This document shows positions 36,121-48,099 of a DNA stretch of 64,000 nucleotides, piece after piece. The notes under the pieces are model-generated. The model had not been told where the DNA came from, searched no databases, and worked only from the letters and a program-made list of their open reading frames with translations. The first letter of the stretch is position 1, and each line of letters begins with the position of its first letter. Source of the stretch: Corbicula japonica (Eukaryota; Mollusca; Bivalvia; Venerida; Cyrenidae); contig JAZAYU010000006.1 in the NCBI GenBank assembly GCA_038501625.1, forward strand, positions 9,780,181-9,844,180, in the 5' to 3' direction. The translations under genes and the position numbers were made by a program.

Positions 36121-36369
36121 GCACCGATTGATACAACGCCTTAAACGATAAAATATTCGGGAGATGCTAAACTTAATATAATTTTAAATGAAATCAGTTA
36201 AAACAAATACTTTTATAACAGAAAACGCACGAAGTAAAATGAAAAGAAACATGAGTATATTCTACAGAATGAACATAAAACAAAAGCAAGACAAAAGCAA
36301 ATACAATAACTGTATTTCTAAAGCTTTGTTTTTTAAACAATAAGCCGAAGTATTGAAACAGTTTTTTGA

Positions 36370-36785
36370 GAGATGAAAATGGAACTTCGAAACCCACTGA
36401 AACGATAAACATGAAAATAGTGCAGGCTTGATTTGGTAGGCCTGTTCATAGACGGCAATATAAATGCATATTTCTGCACATGCATTCTAGCCCTAGATTG
36501 AGCTTTACTCAGTATTTATACCAGTAAACAGTACAGTTTTGATCCATCCCAAAAGACAGTGTGCATGGCAGTGAACATGCATTGTTTGATGCGGTATTTT
36601 CATATTAATACCATTTCATGTGCAGCGGTGTAAGGTTCCCAGATGAAAGAAGGGTTTGTTCTGAACGAACAAACAGTGGACGGAACTGAACAGAATTAAT
36701 TTGTGACAGGAGATCTGAGAAAATAAATACTGCACATAACCGAAACGTCTTAGTGCAATATTAAAAAGCAGGCGGTACGTGTAGA
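36370..36785 (+). mobile_element. Family C, diverged copy
   Basis: AGATGAAAATGGAACTTCGAA, TGCAGGCTTGATTTG, ACCAGTAAACAGTACAG and AAAAAGCAGGCGGTA keep the order of the unit at moderate identity; both hairpins are eroded. Confidence 0.7.
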
Positions 36786-37435
36786 AGTGCTTTTAGCATA
36801 TTAATATCGTATTTACCAATTTGTATAGGTCGTTATGGATATTAACAGAGTCAAAATATCTATGGAAAAGAAACCGCTGCAACATTAAAAGAAACGTACC
36901 GAATATTCTACGAAATGCAATCTACACTGAAACACTATATAATTTAACAAAATTATTATTTATTTACACCCTTTAATTACAAACAGAATGATCGTGCGTC
37001 AACGCTATCGAACAAATGTCTGCAACAATTATCATATATTTAACGTTTGAAATCAGTTTGATTAATCTGAACATGTTGACAGATCAAGAAACAAACCTTA
37101 GAATATCTTATTCTAGTAATTTCATAAGCCTCTTATATTATGGAAGAAATAAATTAAGCCTGTTTTCGATAAGTGTTTGTCTGGCGGTGCTTTTAGATGT
37201 GTTTCGTTATGCGGAATGAACTCAATAATTCCATTTCAATGTTAAACCTTGACGTTAATGAAATAAAAGGAACAAAGAAATTTATAAGGTCAAAAAATCA
37301 GATTTTCAGGCTCATTCTTAATGTGTTTATTTATCGCAGAATTTGATTTCTTGTTTTCCTATCTGGGCTTACAAATACTTACGAGTTATATCGTGGAATC
37401 GAAAAAAAAACAGCTTTGTTTTAGAAACTAGAAGT
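36786..37435. other. AT-rich stretch, nothing recognised
   Basis: No gene or repeat that I can support. Confidence 0.4.
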
Positions 37436-37870
37436 TCAATCTGTTTCTTGTATCCTTGTGATCGTGGTCTTGCTAATTTGACGCAATGGCTCTAGTCTCG
37501 ATGAGGTAATTGTGTACCCGCCCGTTTGCTTGAAAGTGCTATTAACTTCTATTATTTTATATGTTTGTGTGCTATTGCATGCAACATTGTTGTCTGTGGG
37601 TGGTTTGAGATATTTCACCAAGACAACTTTTACTTGTTTGCTTAAACGAGAACCAACTGGAGCACGTTTGAGGTTGGTGCACCCTAACACCTAGTGGCAA
37701 ATTATTTTGGTACTGACCATTCAAATGCGGTAACTTCAAAGTTTCTAAATTTTGTGAATTGTTTGTGGTGTCTTATTTGATGTTGATCTTCTTATAAAAT
37801 CATTTTCTCTTTTTTCCTCTCTACGTTTAGGCTACGTCTGGAGGCTGACTTTTGTTATTGTGGTTATTCC
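37436..37870 (+). mobile_element. Family A: PLE tail
   Basis: Diverged tail: CAATCTGTTTCTTGTATCC, GTGTACCCGCCC, TGCATGCAACATTGTTG, CACCAAGACAACTT and GTGGTTATTCCTGAT. The 84- and 60-codon frames on opposite strands are shadows of it. Confidence 0.75.
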
Positions 37871-37949
37871 TGATCTTACTTCTTTGGATATAGAGGATTC
37901 GTCTCAGATTAGTGTAATTTTCATTATAATCTTGTTATTAGAATATCTC

Positions 37950-38230
37950 TTAGGTTCTCTTTTTCGTTAGTTGTTTGTGGCGTCCTATTTGAATTGACAT
38001 ACTTATAAACATGCTCTCTTCTTTTTCGCTGCGTGGGGAGGCTGTGTCTTGTGAGTGTGGCGATTCCTGATATGCATATATTTCTTCTTTTTGGGGATAC
38101 CGCCTTGTAACGGTCAGTGGCAAAACAAATGCAAGTTCAAGTTTTATCGCCGATACCAATATTAAATTCATAAATACAGTTAAAAATCACTTATGCAACA
38201 AGATATTTCACAGCCAGTTTTTTATGAAGA
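37950..38230 (+). mobile_element. Family A fragments, rearranged
   Basis: 37,950-38,090 is a tail end (TTCTCTTTTTCGTTAGTTG to GATATGCATATATTTC). 38,095-38,115 then reads GGATACCGCCTTGTAACGGTC, in inverse orientation, followed by a plus-strand RT scrap (AGTTTTATCGCCGATACC, GATATTTCACAGCCAGTTTT). This looks like two or three overlapping PLE remnants. Confidence 0.6.
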
Positions 38231-38289
38231 CTTTGGGAATTCATATGGATAATTCTTCTTCTTTTTACTTTATAAGTTCATAATTTCTG

Positions 38290-38455
38290 ATTAAAATATA
38301 TGAAAGAAAAACTTTGAAAACCACCGAAAACGCACTATTTCAGAATATTGCAGGCTCGGTTTGATTGAACATGTTCCTGAGCAATAATTGAATTCATATT
38401 ATAGTACACGCCGCGTAGCCTCGGGTGGAGCGCAACACAATATCTTCACAAATAT
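38290..38455 (+). mobile_element. Family C, start fragment
   Basis: AAAATATATGAAAGAAAAAC, GCAGGCTCGGTTTGATTGAAC and ACGCCGCGTAGCCTCGGGT match the first part of the unit. Confidence 0.65.
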
Positions 38456-39667
38456 AAATATGGTGTACAACGGCTTCAAAGGGGGTTATTCATAGCGGCA
38501 CTGATTGAAGTAAAAGAAATTGACATCGCACACGCTCATGTGTAGTGCTTGTTATATCCTCTTTTGTTGTAATAAATCTTTCTTAAAGGTCATAATATTC
38601 TTTCTAAAATTACCGTTGTGCATTAAAGTTGGAAATCTAATGACTCTAAGAAAAACTGGCTAAATGCTTAAATAGTTTATGTTTGGTCAATGTGAGCTTT
38701 AAAGCATTGCTTGCTAATGGTGTGGGCATACCAGAGCTCAGATTCGCAGAAAATTTGTATCAGGCTATGTATTTTTGTTGGTTAATGAGGCAAGCTTGTG
38801 AGGGGGAGGAACCAGTCGAAAAAGGTCAAATCCGTGCTTTATGTATTGCAATAAAGTAATTTACTATGTCGTAGGGACGTAAAAGCACGTTTGATTAAAA
38901 GACTGAAACGCAAGTGACAGAAAAATAAAATTATTCACGTTTGACATTGATTGGTTATGTGGCAAGCCTTTATGAAGTATATAGCTAGTCTATGTAGTTT
39001 TCACGCTTGATGCTTTTCCCGCCTTTCTTTGGCATTAAGCATGTAGATTTCGTTCTAAGGCGTTTTATATTCCGATTTTACTTTAATTTAAATCACTTAA
39101 GGCTAGTATTTGACGAAGTGAACATTTGTGGATGATTACCACACACCCGCCCAGCTGCTTTGTATGTGTATGAGTTGGCTTCATTCACCACTTCTTTACA
39201 CTTCTTATTATTAGAAGTACATACTGGACAAAAGATGAGTTTTATGACTATTTCTGGATAAAAAATCTTACGTCTTTGTTCTTATTTTTTATTAGTATTT
39301 TGTAGGTCTGATGTTATCACACTTGGGTACCTAGAACAGATCTTTTCTATCTCGGTTGCTCACTGGCTTGCAGAATGGCGCTTATCCGATGGTTTGTTAA
39401 CATCTATCTGTCTACTCCACTGAGAAGTGCATTTGCAGTTAATAAACATTATAGAAACAATATTAGTGTTGGACACAATAGACGACAAAAAACTGAGAAA
39501 AAATTTCACAATAACAAAGACTGTGACAGATACTTTGTTCAAGAAAGATTTTTGTCTAAATACACGATACATCAATTAATACATTTGTCGATTGAAAAGC
39601 TGTCAAAACTTAAGCCTATTTCCTATTTCGTGTTTATGTTTTATCGTTTTCGTGTAGATACAATGGA
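38456..39667. other. Mostly unassigned
   Basis: Near 39,120-39,200 CACACCCGCCCAGCTGCTTTG recalls a PLE tail. The 98- and 71-codon frames at 39.36-39.67 kb lie on opposite strands over the same DNA and show no recognisable family. Confidence 0.35.
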
Positions 39668-39851
39668 ATAAAAAAGCAACATATGCATATCAGGAATAGC
39701 CACACTCAAAAAACACAGCCTCCCCACGCAGCGAAAAAGAAGAGAGGAAGATAGAGAGAGCGCATGTTTTATATATGTATGTCAATTCAAATAGGACGCC
39801 ACAAACAATTAATAAACAAGAGAACCTTTGGGGATACCGCCTTGGAACGGT

Positions 39852-39875
39852 CAGTGGCAAAACAAATTGCCACTG
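39852..39875 (-). other. Conserved hairpin in the PLE 3' tail
   Basis: CAGTGGCAA-AACAAA-TTGCCACTG is a perfect 9-bp stem with a 6-nt loop. The same stem occurs at 45,087-45,110 and, with some mismatches, at 10.69, 19.61, 33.63 and 52.15 kb. It stands just before the GACCGTTCCAAGGCGGTAACC block in the sense direction. It could be an RNA element recognised by the reverse transcriptase. Confidence 0.6.
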
Positions 39876-40284
39876 GGGGTTTAAACCAGGTTCTAGGGTG
39901 CACCAACCTCACACTTGCCCCAACAGGTTCTCGTATCACAAAACAAGTACAAATTGTCTTGGTGAAATAACTCCAACCCACCCATCAGCTCAACAATGTT
40001 GCATGCAAAAGCATACAAACATATAAACATAAGAATTTAATAGCATTGCAAAGCCAAAGGGCGGGTACTCAATGATCTTTCCGAGACCAGAGCACCTGGA
40101 GTAAAATCAGCAAGAACACGATGACAGGGATAAAAGAAACAAATCGAGCTTTTAGGTTCTTTTAAGAAAAGATTTCCCCATAAACTTTCATAAACTCTTA
40201 CACCCCTGCCACCGTCGTGCAACCAAAGAGGTAAGCATAATGATCAACTGTAGATGGGTTAATCACCAGGCCTGCAGAGCGCTG

Positions 40285-40975
40285 TTAAATATCATGTTGG
40301 TAACCTTTCTTTTTAAATTTACAGATGGTTTTTACGAATAACCGGGAGAAATTAACATCGCCTTTTATCTTCTTAAGTTTATAAATTAAATCTCCATAAA
40401 AAACTGGCTGTGAAATTCCTTGTTGCAATAGTGATTTTAAACTGCAGCTGTATTTATGAATTAGATCTGGATATCGGCGATAAAACTTGCAAAAGGTTTT
40501 CCTTAATTTGTGATACCGATAACCTTGTTTTAAAAGTTTTTCTGTAATGCAAAGATTACGTTCATTGAAATCATTCACATCGTTGCAAGCTCTTGAAAAG
40601 CGAACAAGCTGTGAGATATAAACCCCGTAAGAAGTTGCACGAGGAACATCGCCGTCTAGAAACGGAAAATTTACTATATTAAAATTAAAATCATCTCTTT
40701 TATCATAAATTTTAGTAGTGACGTAACCATTTTCGATGGATAGATTTAAATCAAGGAAGTTTGCTTGCTTTTCTGAAGTGTTCGCTTTGTTAAGCTGTAG
40801 TTCTTTAGGATAAATCTTATTAACCAGTGATGGAAAATGGTTATTATCTATATTTAATAAATCATCAAGGTACCTCGAGGTGTTGTTAAAAGCTGTAATA
40901 ATATCATCTTGATGTTCGGTAGAAAGAGATAACATGAAATCTCTTTCATAACAGTATAAAAACAGATCAGCAAGT
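40285..40975 (-). pseudogene. PLE-type reverse transcriptase, C-terminal half
   Basis: About 230 open codons. Landmarks in order: LADLFLYCYERDF, the catalytic RYLDDLLNID, FLDLNLSIENG, TKIYDKRDDFNF, SYGVYISQLVRFSRAC, LLKQGYRYHKLRKTF and GISQPVFYGDL. The layout (Y-x-DD, then FLDL, then T-K-IY-DK, then a RY/RF...C segment and an L..GY helix) is that of Penelope-like polymerases, which use single-molecule RNA templates; I did not see a GIY-YIG endonuclease. A single change creates TAA at 40,285-40,287 where the sister copies read on for ~30 codons. Family assignment is by remembered motif order and should be checked. Confidence 0.78.
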
Positions 40976-41459
40976 GAAAGTGTTTTACTCACGAACCTAA
41001 GTGAGTAATTGATATTATCAACTTTGGCAGAGCAACAGGATTATTTTCAAACTTGTATTTACTTTGTACTTGTTAAATAGCAAGGTTCAACCAGCTAACA
41101 AAAACGTTCATTATATAAAAAAGACATTAGGAGTGCTTAAATGCAGTATTTTATTAGGCTTTTTAACATTGCTATTTACATGTGTTTATTAAGAGTGAAC
41201 GATTATGTGTTTAAAAAGTTGTCGCATGTTTCTGTCAATAAACTGTCGCTTAGCTCATTCGAAATCTCCAATTCTCAAACTATTGTCATATTTAGAACTG
41301 TAACATTGAAAGCGTACATTTCATTTTAACATTAATTAAAATATTCTATCAGTGTCGTTATTCGTTACGTCCTTTAAAGTTTTTTAAACACAAAACTTAA
41401 GTAAAATTTTAATATTACTTCTAAATTACTTTATTCTAAATATTTCATCCAGTGTATTG
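40976..41459. other. Unassigned AT-rich DNA
   Basis: No feature supported. Confidence 0.4.
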
Positions 41460-41917
41460 ATGGGTGGCTTCAAAATCCTAGATAATATAGATTAGAAAAT
41501 TATTCAATCGCCCCAAGGATAAACATCTTGCTTTTTAAACGTTGCCATTGGCGTTGTCTTTAATGTTCAGGATTTATATTCTCAGATACCCAGTCAAAAT
41601 TCTTTTTTGTTATGTTCCGCCCATTGTGTTTTCGTTGAGGGAACCATATGCCGCTGAACATGGAAAAGTGTTTATTTTAAAATACCGCATTAAAGGTTCC
41701 ATGTTCACCACCAGATACATTCCATCGTTTTGTATGGATCAAAATTGTACTGTTTACTTGTGTAAATAATGAGTTGCGCTCACCCCGGGGCTAGGCGGCG
41801 AGGGCAATAATGTTATGCATTTCCATTTCTGTACATAAACAGGCTCAATAAAACCGAGCCTGCAACATTTTCATATTTGTCGTGTTCGGTGGCTTTCAAC
41901 TTCCCTTTTCATCTAGT
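41460..41917 (-). mobile_element. Family C, inverted partial unit
   Basis: From GGGTGGCTTCAAAATCC through TTGCCATTGGCGTTGTC, GCCGCTGAACATGG and CAGGCTCAATAAAACCGAGCCTG to TTCCCTTTTCATCTA. The 75-codon frame inside is a shadow. Confidence 0.75.
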
Positions 41918-42540
41918 TCTTTTATTTTAATAAAATAATGTTGTAATGAAAACATTAATATTTAGTTTATATTTTATTTATGATATAAAATGCCTACTAA
42001 TTTTTAAGCTGTTCTTACATGTACTAAGCTATTTGAACGCATTTACCTTAATAAAAACACATATTATCAAAAATGGAGAATTCTACAGAATGAAGCATAA
42101 TCTGAGTATTTTCGCCCACACGTTGATAAATTATTCATGGCCAATGGGACTTCGCCTATAATTTAACGAAATCATGTCCCTTGAGTTTAAAAAATGGGTG
42201 TTCCTTTATTTTTTCTTAGCTGTCATTATTCACGGCAAGAGATTTGTAAATGACATATGACGCGTAAATTGGCTAAGTATCATGGACTCATACGACAAAT
42301 TTTCCTACATCTGATTTTTAAAATGACAATGGAAAGATCAGTATCGTGTAAGTGCTGTACCGTAGGAAAATGTCGGGTGAGATTTTTGAAGATGGTCTCG
42401 AAGTTGTACATGTAGAATATCATGTTGGTGCCCTTTCTTTTTTTCAATGAACGTTATCTTTGCATAACTGTAAAAACCTGTTATTCTTTCTTTTAAATGT
42501 GTTGTCATTTAATAAATCTCGAGATAGTAAACTACTATAT
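41918..42540. other. Unassigned AT-rich DNA
   Basis: No feature supported. Confidence 0.4.
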
Positions 42541-43294
42541 TGAAATAGATGAAAAGGGAACTTTGAAGACCCTCGAACACGACAAATATGAAAATATTGC
42601 AGGCTCGGTTTGATTGAGCCTGTTCATGGGCAGTAATGGAAATGCTTATTACTACCCACGCCGCCTAGCCCTGGGTTGAGCGCAACTCCATATATATTTA
42701 CACCAATAAACAGTACAATTTTTATCAATCCCAAACGATGGTATGCATATGGCGGTGAAAATGGAACCTTCAATGCGGTATTTTCAGATTAATACCATTC
42801 CATGTTCAGCGCTGTATGGTCCCTGATAAAAGAATGGGTTTGCCTTAAACGAAAAAACAATGGGCGGGACTAAACAGAATAGAATTTTGAGAGGGGATCT
42901 TAGAATATAAATCCTGCAATCACAGACAACGCCAAAGGCAAAATTTAAAAAGCAGGAAGTATATCCTTGGGGGTGATTGAACATTATCCAAATTTATTTT
43001 GGCTGGGATATTGAAACCACCTATCTTTAAACTGGCCGAAATATTAAAAACAAAAAGTAAATTTAGAAGTACTATAACCATAGTACATAAATATCGTGCT
43101 CGACGACCTTCAAAGGACGTAATTGATAACAGCACTCAGTCTGATTGAATGTATGGGGTGACTCTTTACAGCCACCACACGGCACAAACAACGCTCCTGT
43201 GATTATTGAAATAGATGAAAAGGGAACTTTGAAGACCCTCGAACACGACAAATATGAAAATATTGCAGGCTCGGTTTGATTGAGCCTGTTCATG
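42541..43294 (+). mobile_element. Family C, complete unit with 88-bp direct end repeats
   Basis: The best copy. 42,541-42,628 and 43,207-43,294 are identical over 88 bp (TGAAATAGATGAAAAGGGAA to GAGCCTGTTCATG); offset 666 bp. Each repeat ends with the hairpin CAGGCTC-GGTTTGATT-GAGCCTG. Between them lie the second hairpin, AACGCCAAAGGCAAAATTT, CTGGCCGAAATATTAAAAAC and CCACCACACGGCACAAAC. There is no coding frame, no hammerhead core and no clear target duplication. The repeat starts TG and ends at CA(TG), so an LTR-like reading (TRIM) is possible, but the continuous second unit at 24.1 kb favours a tandem or rolling-circle product. Confidence 0.85.
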
Positions 43295-43383
43295 AGCAAC
43301 TTTGTTAGATAATGTTTCAATTGCTAATCGAACAAAATATATTCAGTGAAGTTCAGTGAAGTTCTAAAGTCTATCCTTATACA

Positions 43384-44745
43384 ATGACTTCTTCATTTGA
43401 AAGTGATATTGGTACTGCACACACTCTACAAATTACAAAATTTAGAATCAGTGTTGAGCCGAAACAAGACAAAGTACCTACGATGTATTTGTTGCCTAAA
43501 TTCACGAAATACCGTACAAAGCAAGATTTATTGCAAACTCTAGTTCTTGTACAACAACAAAATTATTCTATTATTCTTGCTCTTAACATCTTGTCTTACA
43601 GCTATAAAACAACATGTAATTAGGTATTGCGAAAACGTTTTTGAAACGACTGGCAAAATTAATTTTGGTCTATAAAAAATCAAATAATTTTCAGGCGTTC
43701 TGTTTGTCTACATATGATTTTGAACTTTTTATACTTCTCTCCCCCATAATTTAATAATAAACAAGCTAACCAGTCAGTTGGAAAAACTTTTGCTAGAGAA
43801 AATAAAACATTTATCGCTTGTAATGAACAAAGATCATTTATTACAGATAGTTCCTATGATAATTATACTTCATGGACCTGTCAAGACCTTATCCAGGCGC
43901 TCACATTTTTATTGGATAATATTTATTTGAGATTTGGTACTTCTATTTATAAACAAGTAATAGGCATTCCAATGGGTACTAATTGTGCACCCCTTGTTGC
44001 TTATCTGTTTTTATACTGTTATGAAAGAGACTTTATGTTATCTCTTTCTACCTAACATCAAGATGATATTATTACAGCTTTAAACAACACCTCCAGGTAC
44101 CTTGATGATTTATTAAATATAGATAATAACCACTTTCCATCACTAGTTAATAAGATTTATCCTAAAGTACTACAGCTGAATAAAGCGAACATTCGGAAAA
44201 GCAAAGACACTTTCTTGATCTAAATCTGTCCATTGAAAATGGTTACGTCACTACTAAAATATATGATAAAAGAGATGATTTAAATTTAATTTAGTAAATT
44301 TTCCGTTTTTAGACGGCGATTTTCCTCATGCAACATCTTACGGGGTTATCTCACAGCTTGTTCGCTTTTCAAGAGCTTGCAATGATGTGAATGTTTTAAA
44401 TGAACGTAATCTTTGCATTACAGAAAAACTATTAAAACAAGGTCATCGGTATCACAAATTACGGAAAACCTTTTGCAAGTTATATCGCCGATACCCAGAT
44501 CTAATTCATAAATACAGGTGCAGTTTAAAATCACTATTGCAACAAGGTATTTCACAGCCAGTTTTTTATGGAGATTTAATCTATAAACGTAAGAAGATAA
44601 AAAGCAATGTTAATTTCTCCCGGTTATTCGTAAAAACCATCTGTAAATTTAAAAAGAAAGGTTACCAACGTGATATTTTACAGCGCTCTGCAGGTCTGGT
44701 GATTAACCCTTCTACAGTTGATCATAATGCTTACCTCTTTGGTTG
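43384..44745 (+). pseudogene. Broken PLE-type reverse transcriptase
   Basis: Reads through several frames. KVPTMYLLPKFTKY and, one frame off, YKARFIANSSSCTTTK form the N-terminal fingers; IPMGTNCAPLVAYLFLYCYE (from 43,963) is the equivalent of the P-M-G-x-x-x-x-P motif; RYLDDLLNID (44,095) holds the two catalytic aspartates. A TAA stop at 44,053-44,055 and frameshifts near 44,195 and 44,283 break it; the last 119 codons (44,387-44,743) are open again and carry KLRKTFCKLYRRYPDL and the PSTVDHNAYLFG end. No endonuclease was seen. The best RT match is Penelope-like elements. Confidence 0.75.
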
Positions 44746-45296
44746 AACGACGGTGGCAGGGGTTTAAGAGTTATGAAGGTTTATGGGTAAATCTTTTCTT
44801 AGAAGAACCTAGAAGCTCGATTTGTTTCTATCCCTGTCATCGTGTTCTTGCTGATTTTACTCCAGGTGCTCTGGTCTCGGTAAAATCATTGAGTACACGT
44901 CCTTCGGCTTTGCAATGCTTTTAGCTTCTTATGTTTTATATTTTTGTGTGCTTTTGCATGCAACATTGTTGAGCCGATGGGTGGGTTGGAGTTTTTTCAC
45001 CAAGACAACTTGTACTTGTTTTGCGATACGAGAACCGGTTGGGGCAAGTGTGAGGTTGGTGCACCCTAGAACCTGGTTTAAACCCCCAGTGGCAATTTGT
45101 TTTGCCACTGACCGTTCCAAGGCGGTATCCCCAAATGTTCTCTTTTTCGTTAGTTGTTTGTTGCGTCCAATTTAAATTGACATACTTATAACAAGCATGC
45201 TCTCTCTCTCTCTCTTCCTCCCTTCTTTTTCGCTGCGTGGGGAGGCTGTGTTTTGTGAGTGTGGCGATTCCTGATATGCATATATTGCTTTTTTAT
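43384..45296 (+). mobile_element. Family A: longest PLE copy
   Basis: About 1.9 kb on the plus strand: broken reverse transcriptase (43,384-44,745) followed by a full tail ending CCTGATATGCATATATTGC. This copy links the tail seen alone in a dozen other places to the polymerase. Confidence 0.85.
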
Positions 45297-47560
45297 GGTG
45301 AGCAAAAAATAGTACTTAGCAAATTAGGTTTTTTGTATGCCATTTAAAAAAACGAAAGAGAATTTCCTGGTAAAAATGAAATAATTCTAGAATATTCAGC
45401 ATCTTTTCACGGTAAGGAAGTTTATTGATATTAGTGGAATATTAGAAAAACATATTTTCTTCGCTTTGTGTGAGATTATGTTATCAACTACTGAAAAAAT
45501 AAATAAATCCAGTGAAGATCTTTTGTCACATATCATCAAAAACATGTAATAATGAGATATGTTTTTTTTTCTCTCTGTATTTTTTAAATTGAAGAGAAAC
45601 TCCTTAGAAAATGAATTTGAAATAATTTTAAAATATAACGCATCTTTCCGTTGTATGGATGTTATACGTTCTAAAGGCAGATACCGTGTGTGTTTTTTCG
45701 CGTAGCATACTGTTTTTATGACATTAACAAACATAGTACAATTTTGGTTGCTGAACAAGCCTGGAAAAGTTCCATAAACTACCAATCCACCCTTACTACA
45801 ACAGACAGATATTTCGTACTTCATTTAAAACAAAAAATAATCTCGTTTGTCTTCTGTAAAGCACGATGTCCTTACTTTCAATTATTTTCACTTTCATTTT
45901 GTAAAGATCGCTACAGTTTATCTGTTTTGTTTTCGACATATAAAACCGAATATGAGGAATGCTCAAGTATTCCTCATTTCAAAATCATTCAGCAAAACAG
46001 AACATCACAGATCTACACGTCACTGTTATAACCGTTGCTACAGTTAAAAAACATATTTAACATACGAAGTTAATACCTCATCACCTTGTTAGATGCATCA
46101 TATTTAAAAATCAGTATTCGTAAAACGTAAAACTTTATTACATTTTCCATTTGCATAATTATTAAATACATTTATTTTTACAATACTTCATTGGTTGAAT
46201 AACAAATTGAAAGTTAAAATCCAGCTATAACAACTACTCAGAATTTAAACTCTATCAAACAGTTTAAAGATATTTTATTACCATCATTCTTTTTCATGTG
46301 AAAATAAGATCATTCAATAGTACAAATTAACGTCATAGGGTCGAACCACAAGTTCTTCCAACATTAGTGACGGTTCTTCCCTTTCAAACTGCAGTTCGTG
46401 CCACCGAATTACTGAAATCGATTGTGATAACTTTAAAAAAGCTTTTATATGTAAACATTTATCTTTTGCTATAACGATGTCTTATACATTTTAGCGGACA
46501 TTATCCTAAACCTTGTATGTTAGAGTCTTATATAAAAACCGTTGAAACATAAAGACACTCATTTATCTTTTTTTTAAATTAAATTATTATATCATGAAAG
46601 ACAATACATTGCGCTTAGAATTCAATACTTGTTACTTTGACAAAGTGCTTTCAAATGTGCTGTTAAATGTGTGGCTTTATTTCAGTGTGAACTCTATTAC
46701 ATTTCATTGAACATAAGAAAAAACATGAGACAAATCAAGATGACAATCAAAACCTTTATTTAGAAATAAAAAATGAAATATTCTATATTGCAGATATAAA
46801 ATCAAATCAGAACTAAAATAAAGAAAAATGCATATGAAATTTAATGCAAAATGATCTTAATTCGCTAGTTTTATATTATTCATAAAAATCATCAACCGGC
46901 AATTAAGCAATGTTCTGTTGTTGTTTTTTTTCTCGAATCGTATAACTTATGTTTAAGGGTTACTTAATCCCTGATATTTGACTTCCATTATTCCTTTCTG
47001 CCTTAGAAATTTCTAGCACCAAGGATTGCTCACTTTATTCATATCTCAAAAAGTCTTATTTGAGTTGTTTTTTTCACGGAACTTTTTGTAATGATAAAGT
47101 GTGTCTTCACCTAGTACTAAAAATATTAGTTTTTATTCGACATCTGCAGCTTTTATCCTGACATTTAAAATCTTCCTTTCAATACAATCATCAAAGCTTT
47201 GAACCCTCATATATCTTAAGTTTTACTGCTTTGTGAGAATGTAACTGAAAAAGAAACATAGAAAGAAATGAGCTCGTAAAAAGTACCTTGAGGAAACATA
47301 TTAACCTACAAAAATGTTTTTTACTGATCATTTTATAAAGCCATGTCCCATTTTCCTCTTTCATTTTTAAATTTATAGCTGTTTAGAGATGCTCTGTTTC
47401 TAGTGTGTCTTATTCGGATATGTTTAGTTTGCCTTTTGATGTACAATATCCCAACGCGATTGGTCACACCCCCAAAATAACCGAGTCAATAAATCTAGAT
47501 ATTGACCCGCTTTCGCTGATATTGACCTGTCTATAAATAGAATCCGAAATTTTCCATTTT
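45297..47560. other. AT-rich stretch without supported gene
   Basis: A 142-codon minus-strand frame (45,396-45,824) overlaps plus-strand frames of 113 and 66 codons. None shows a known motif, and two loosely similar ~100-bp stretches near 45,350 and 45,590 suggest old duplicated non-coding DNA. Confidence 0.35.
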
Positions 47561-47632
47561 TTATATTATTTATAGCTCATGTAATATAGTTTATTACATA
47601 TATAACTATTTATAGTTCATGTAATAAAACAG

Positions 47633-47755
47633 TTATTTACTTATTAGCTGGGAAATATGCTGTTGATATTGACCGCAAAAATCGTTATTGACCTCGGCTA
47701 TCGCCTCGGTCAATAACGATTTTTTAGGTCAATATCCCAGCTAATAAGTAAATAA
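47633..47755. repeat. Nested 123-bp palindrome
   Basis: Outer arms of 21 bp match exactly (TTATTTACTTATTAGCTGGGA at 47,633 and its inverse at 47,735-47,755). Inner arms of 17 bp also match exactly (AAAAATCGTTATTGACC at 47,677, inverse at 47,708-47,724) around a 14-nt loop. ATATTGACC words recur here and at 47,500. Probably a foldback MITE; boundaries unknown. Confidence 0.9.
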
Positions 47756-48099
47756 TTGTATAATATTCATTTTGTTATCAGATGCATTTCCTCAATTTGC
47801 TTTGGTATATCAGTATTTGATAAAGAGTTTTAAGTCACACAGGAACGGTACATAGCATTTGCAAATGTAGTACTTCATTATAATATCATAAACGTTATCC
47901 ATCCCTTCAAATACATAGAAAGTAAAATTTGTCTTACTTTTATAAAATTTCTCTATTTTTTTAATCTACTAATAATTCTAATATACAATTTCAAAACTAA
48001 GAACGGTATTGACCTGGCCAGACCTTTCTTTATCGATTTGATGTATCTCAATGACACTTATTATGCTTCTCTTCATATCAAACACCCCAAATCATCTAG

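Larger units (their letters stand above)
39668..40975 (-). mobile_element. Family A: 5'-truncated PLE copy with partial RT
   Basis: A 1.3-kb copy: tail (39,668-40,235) with all landmarks, then ~690 bp of reverse transcriptase. The upstream end breaks inside the conserved APLVADLFL block. Confidence 0.88.

Noticed and set aside
42541..43294. Family C as an ordinary LTR retrotransposon
   Set aside because: Direct ends exist, but there is no primer-binding site, polypurine tract, coding frame or target duplication, and one locus continues into a second unit.
45396..46047. Frames of 142, 113 and 66 codons
   Set aside because: They overlap on both strands, have AT-driven composition and show no motif.
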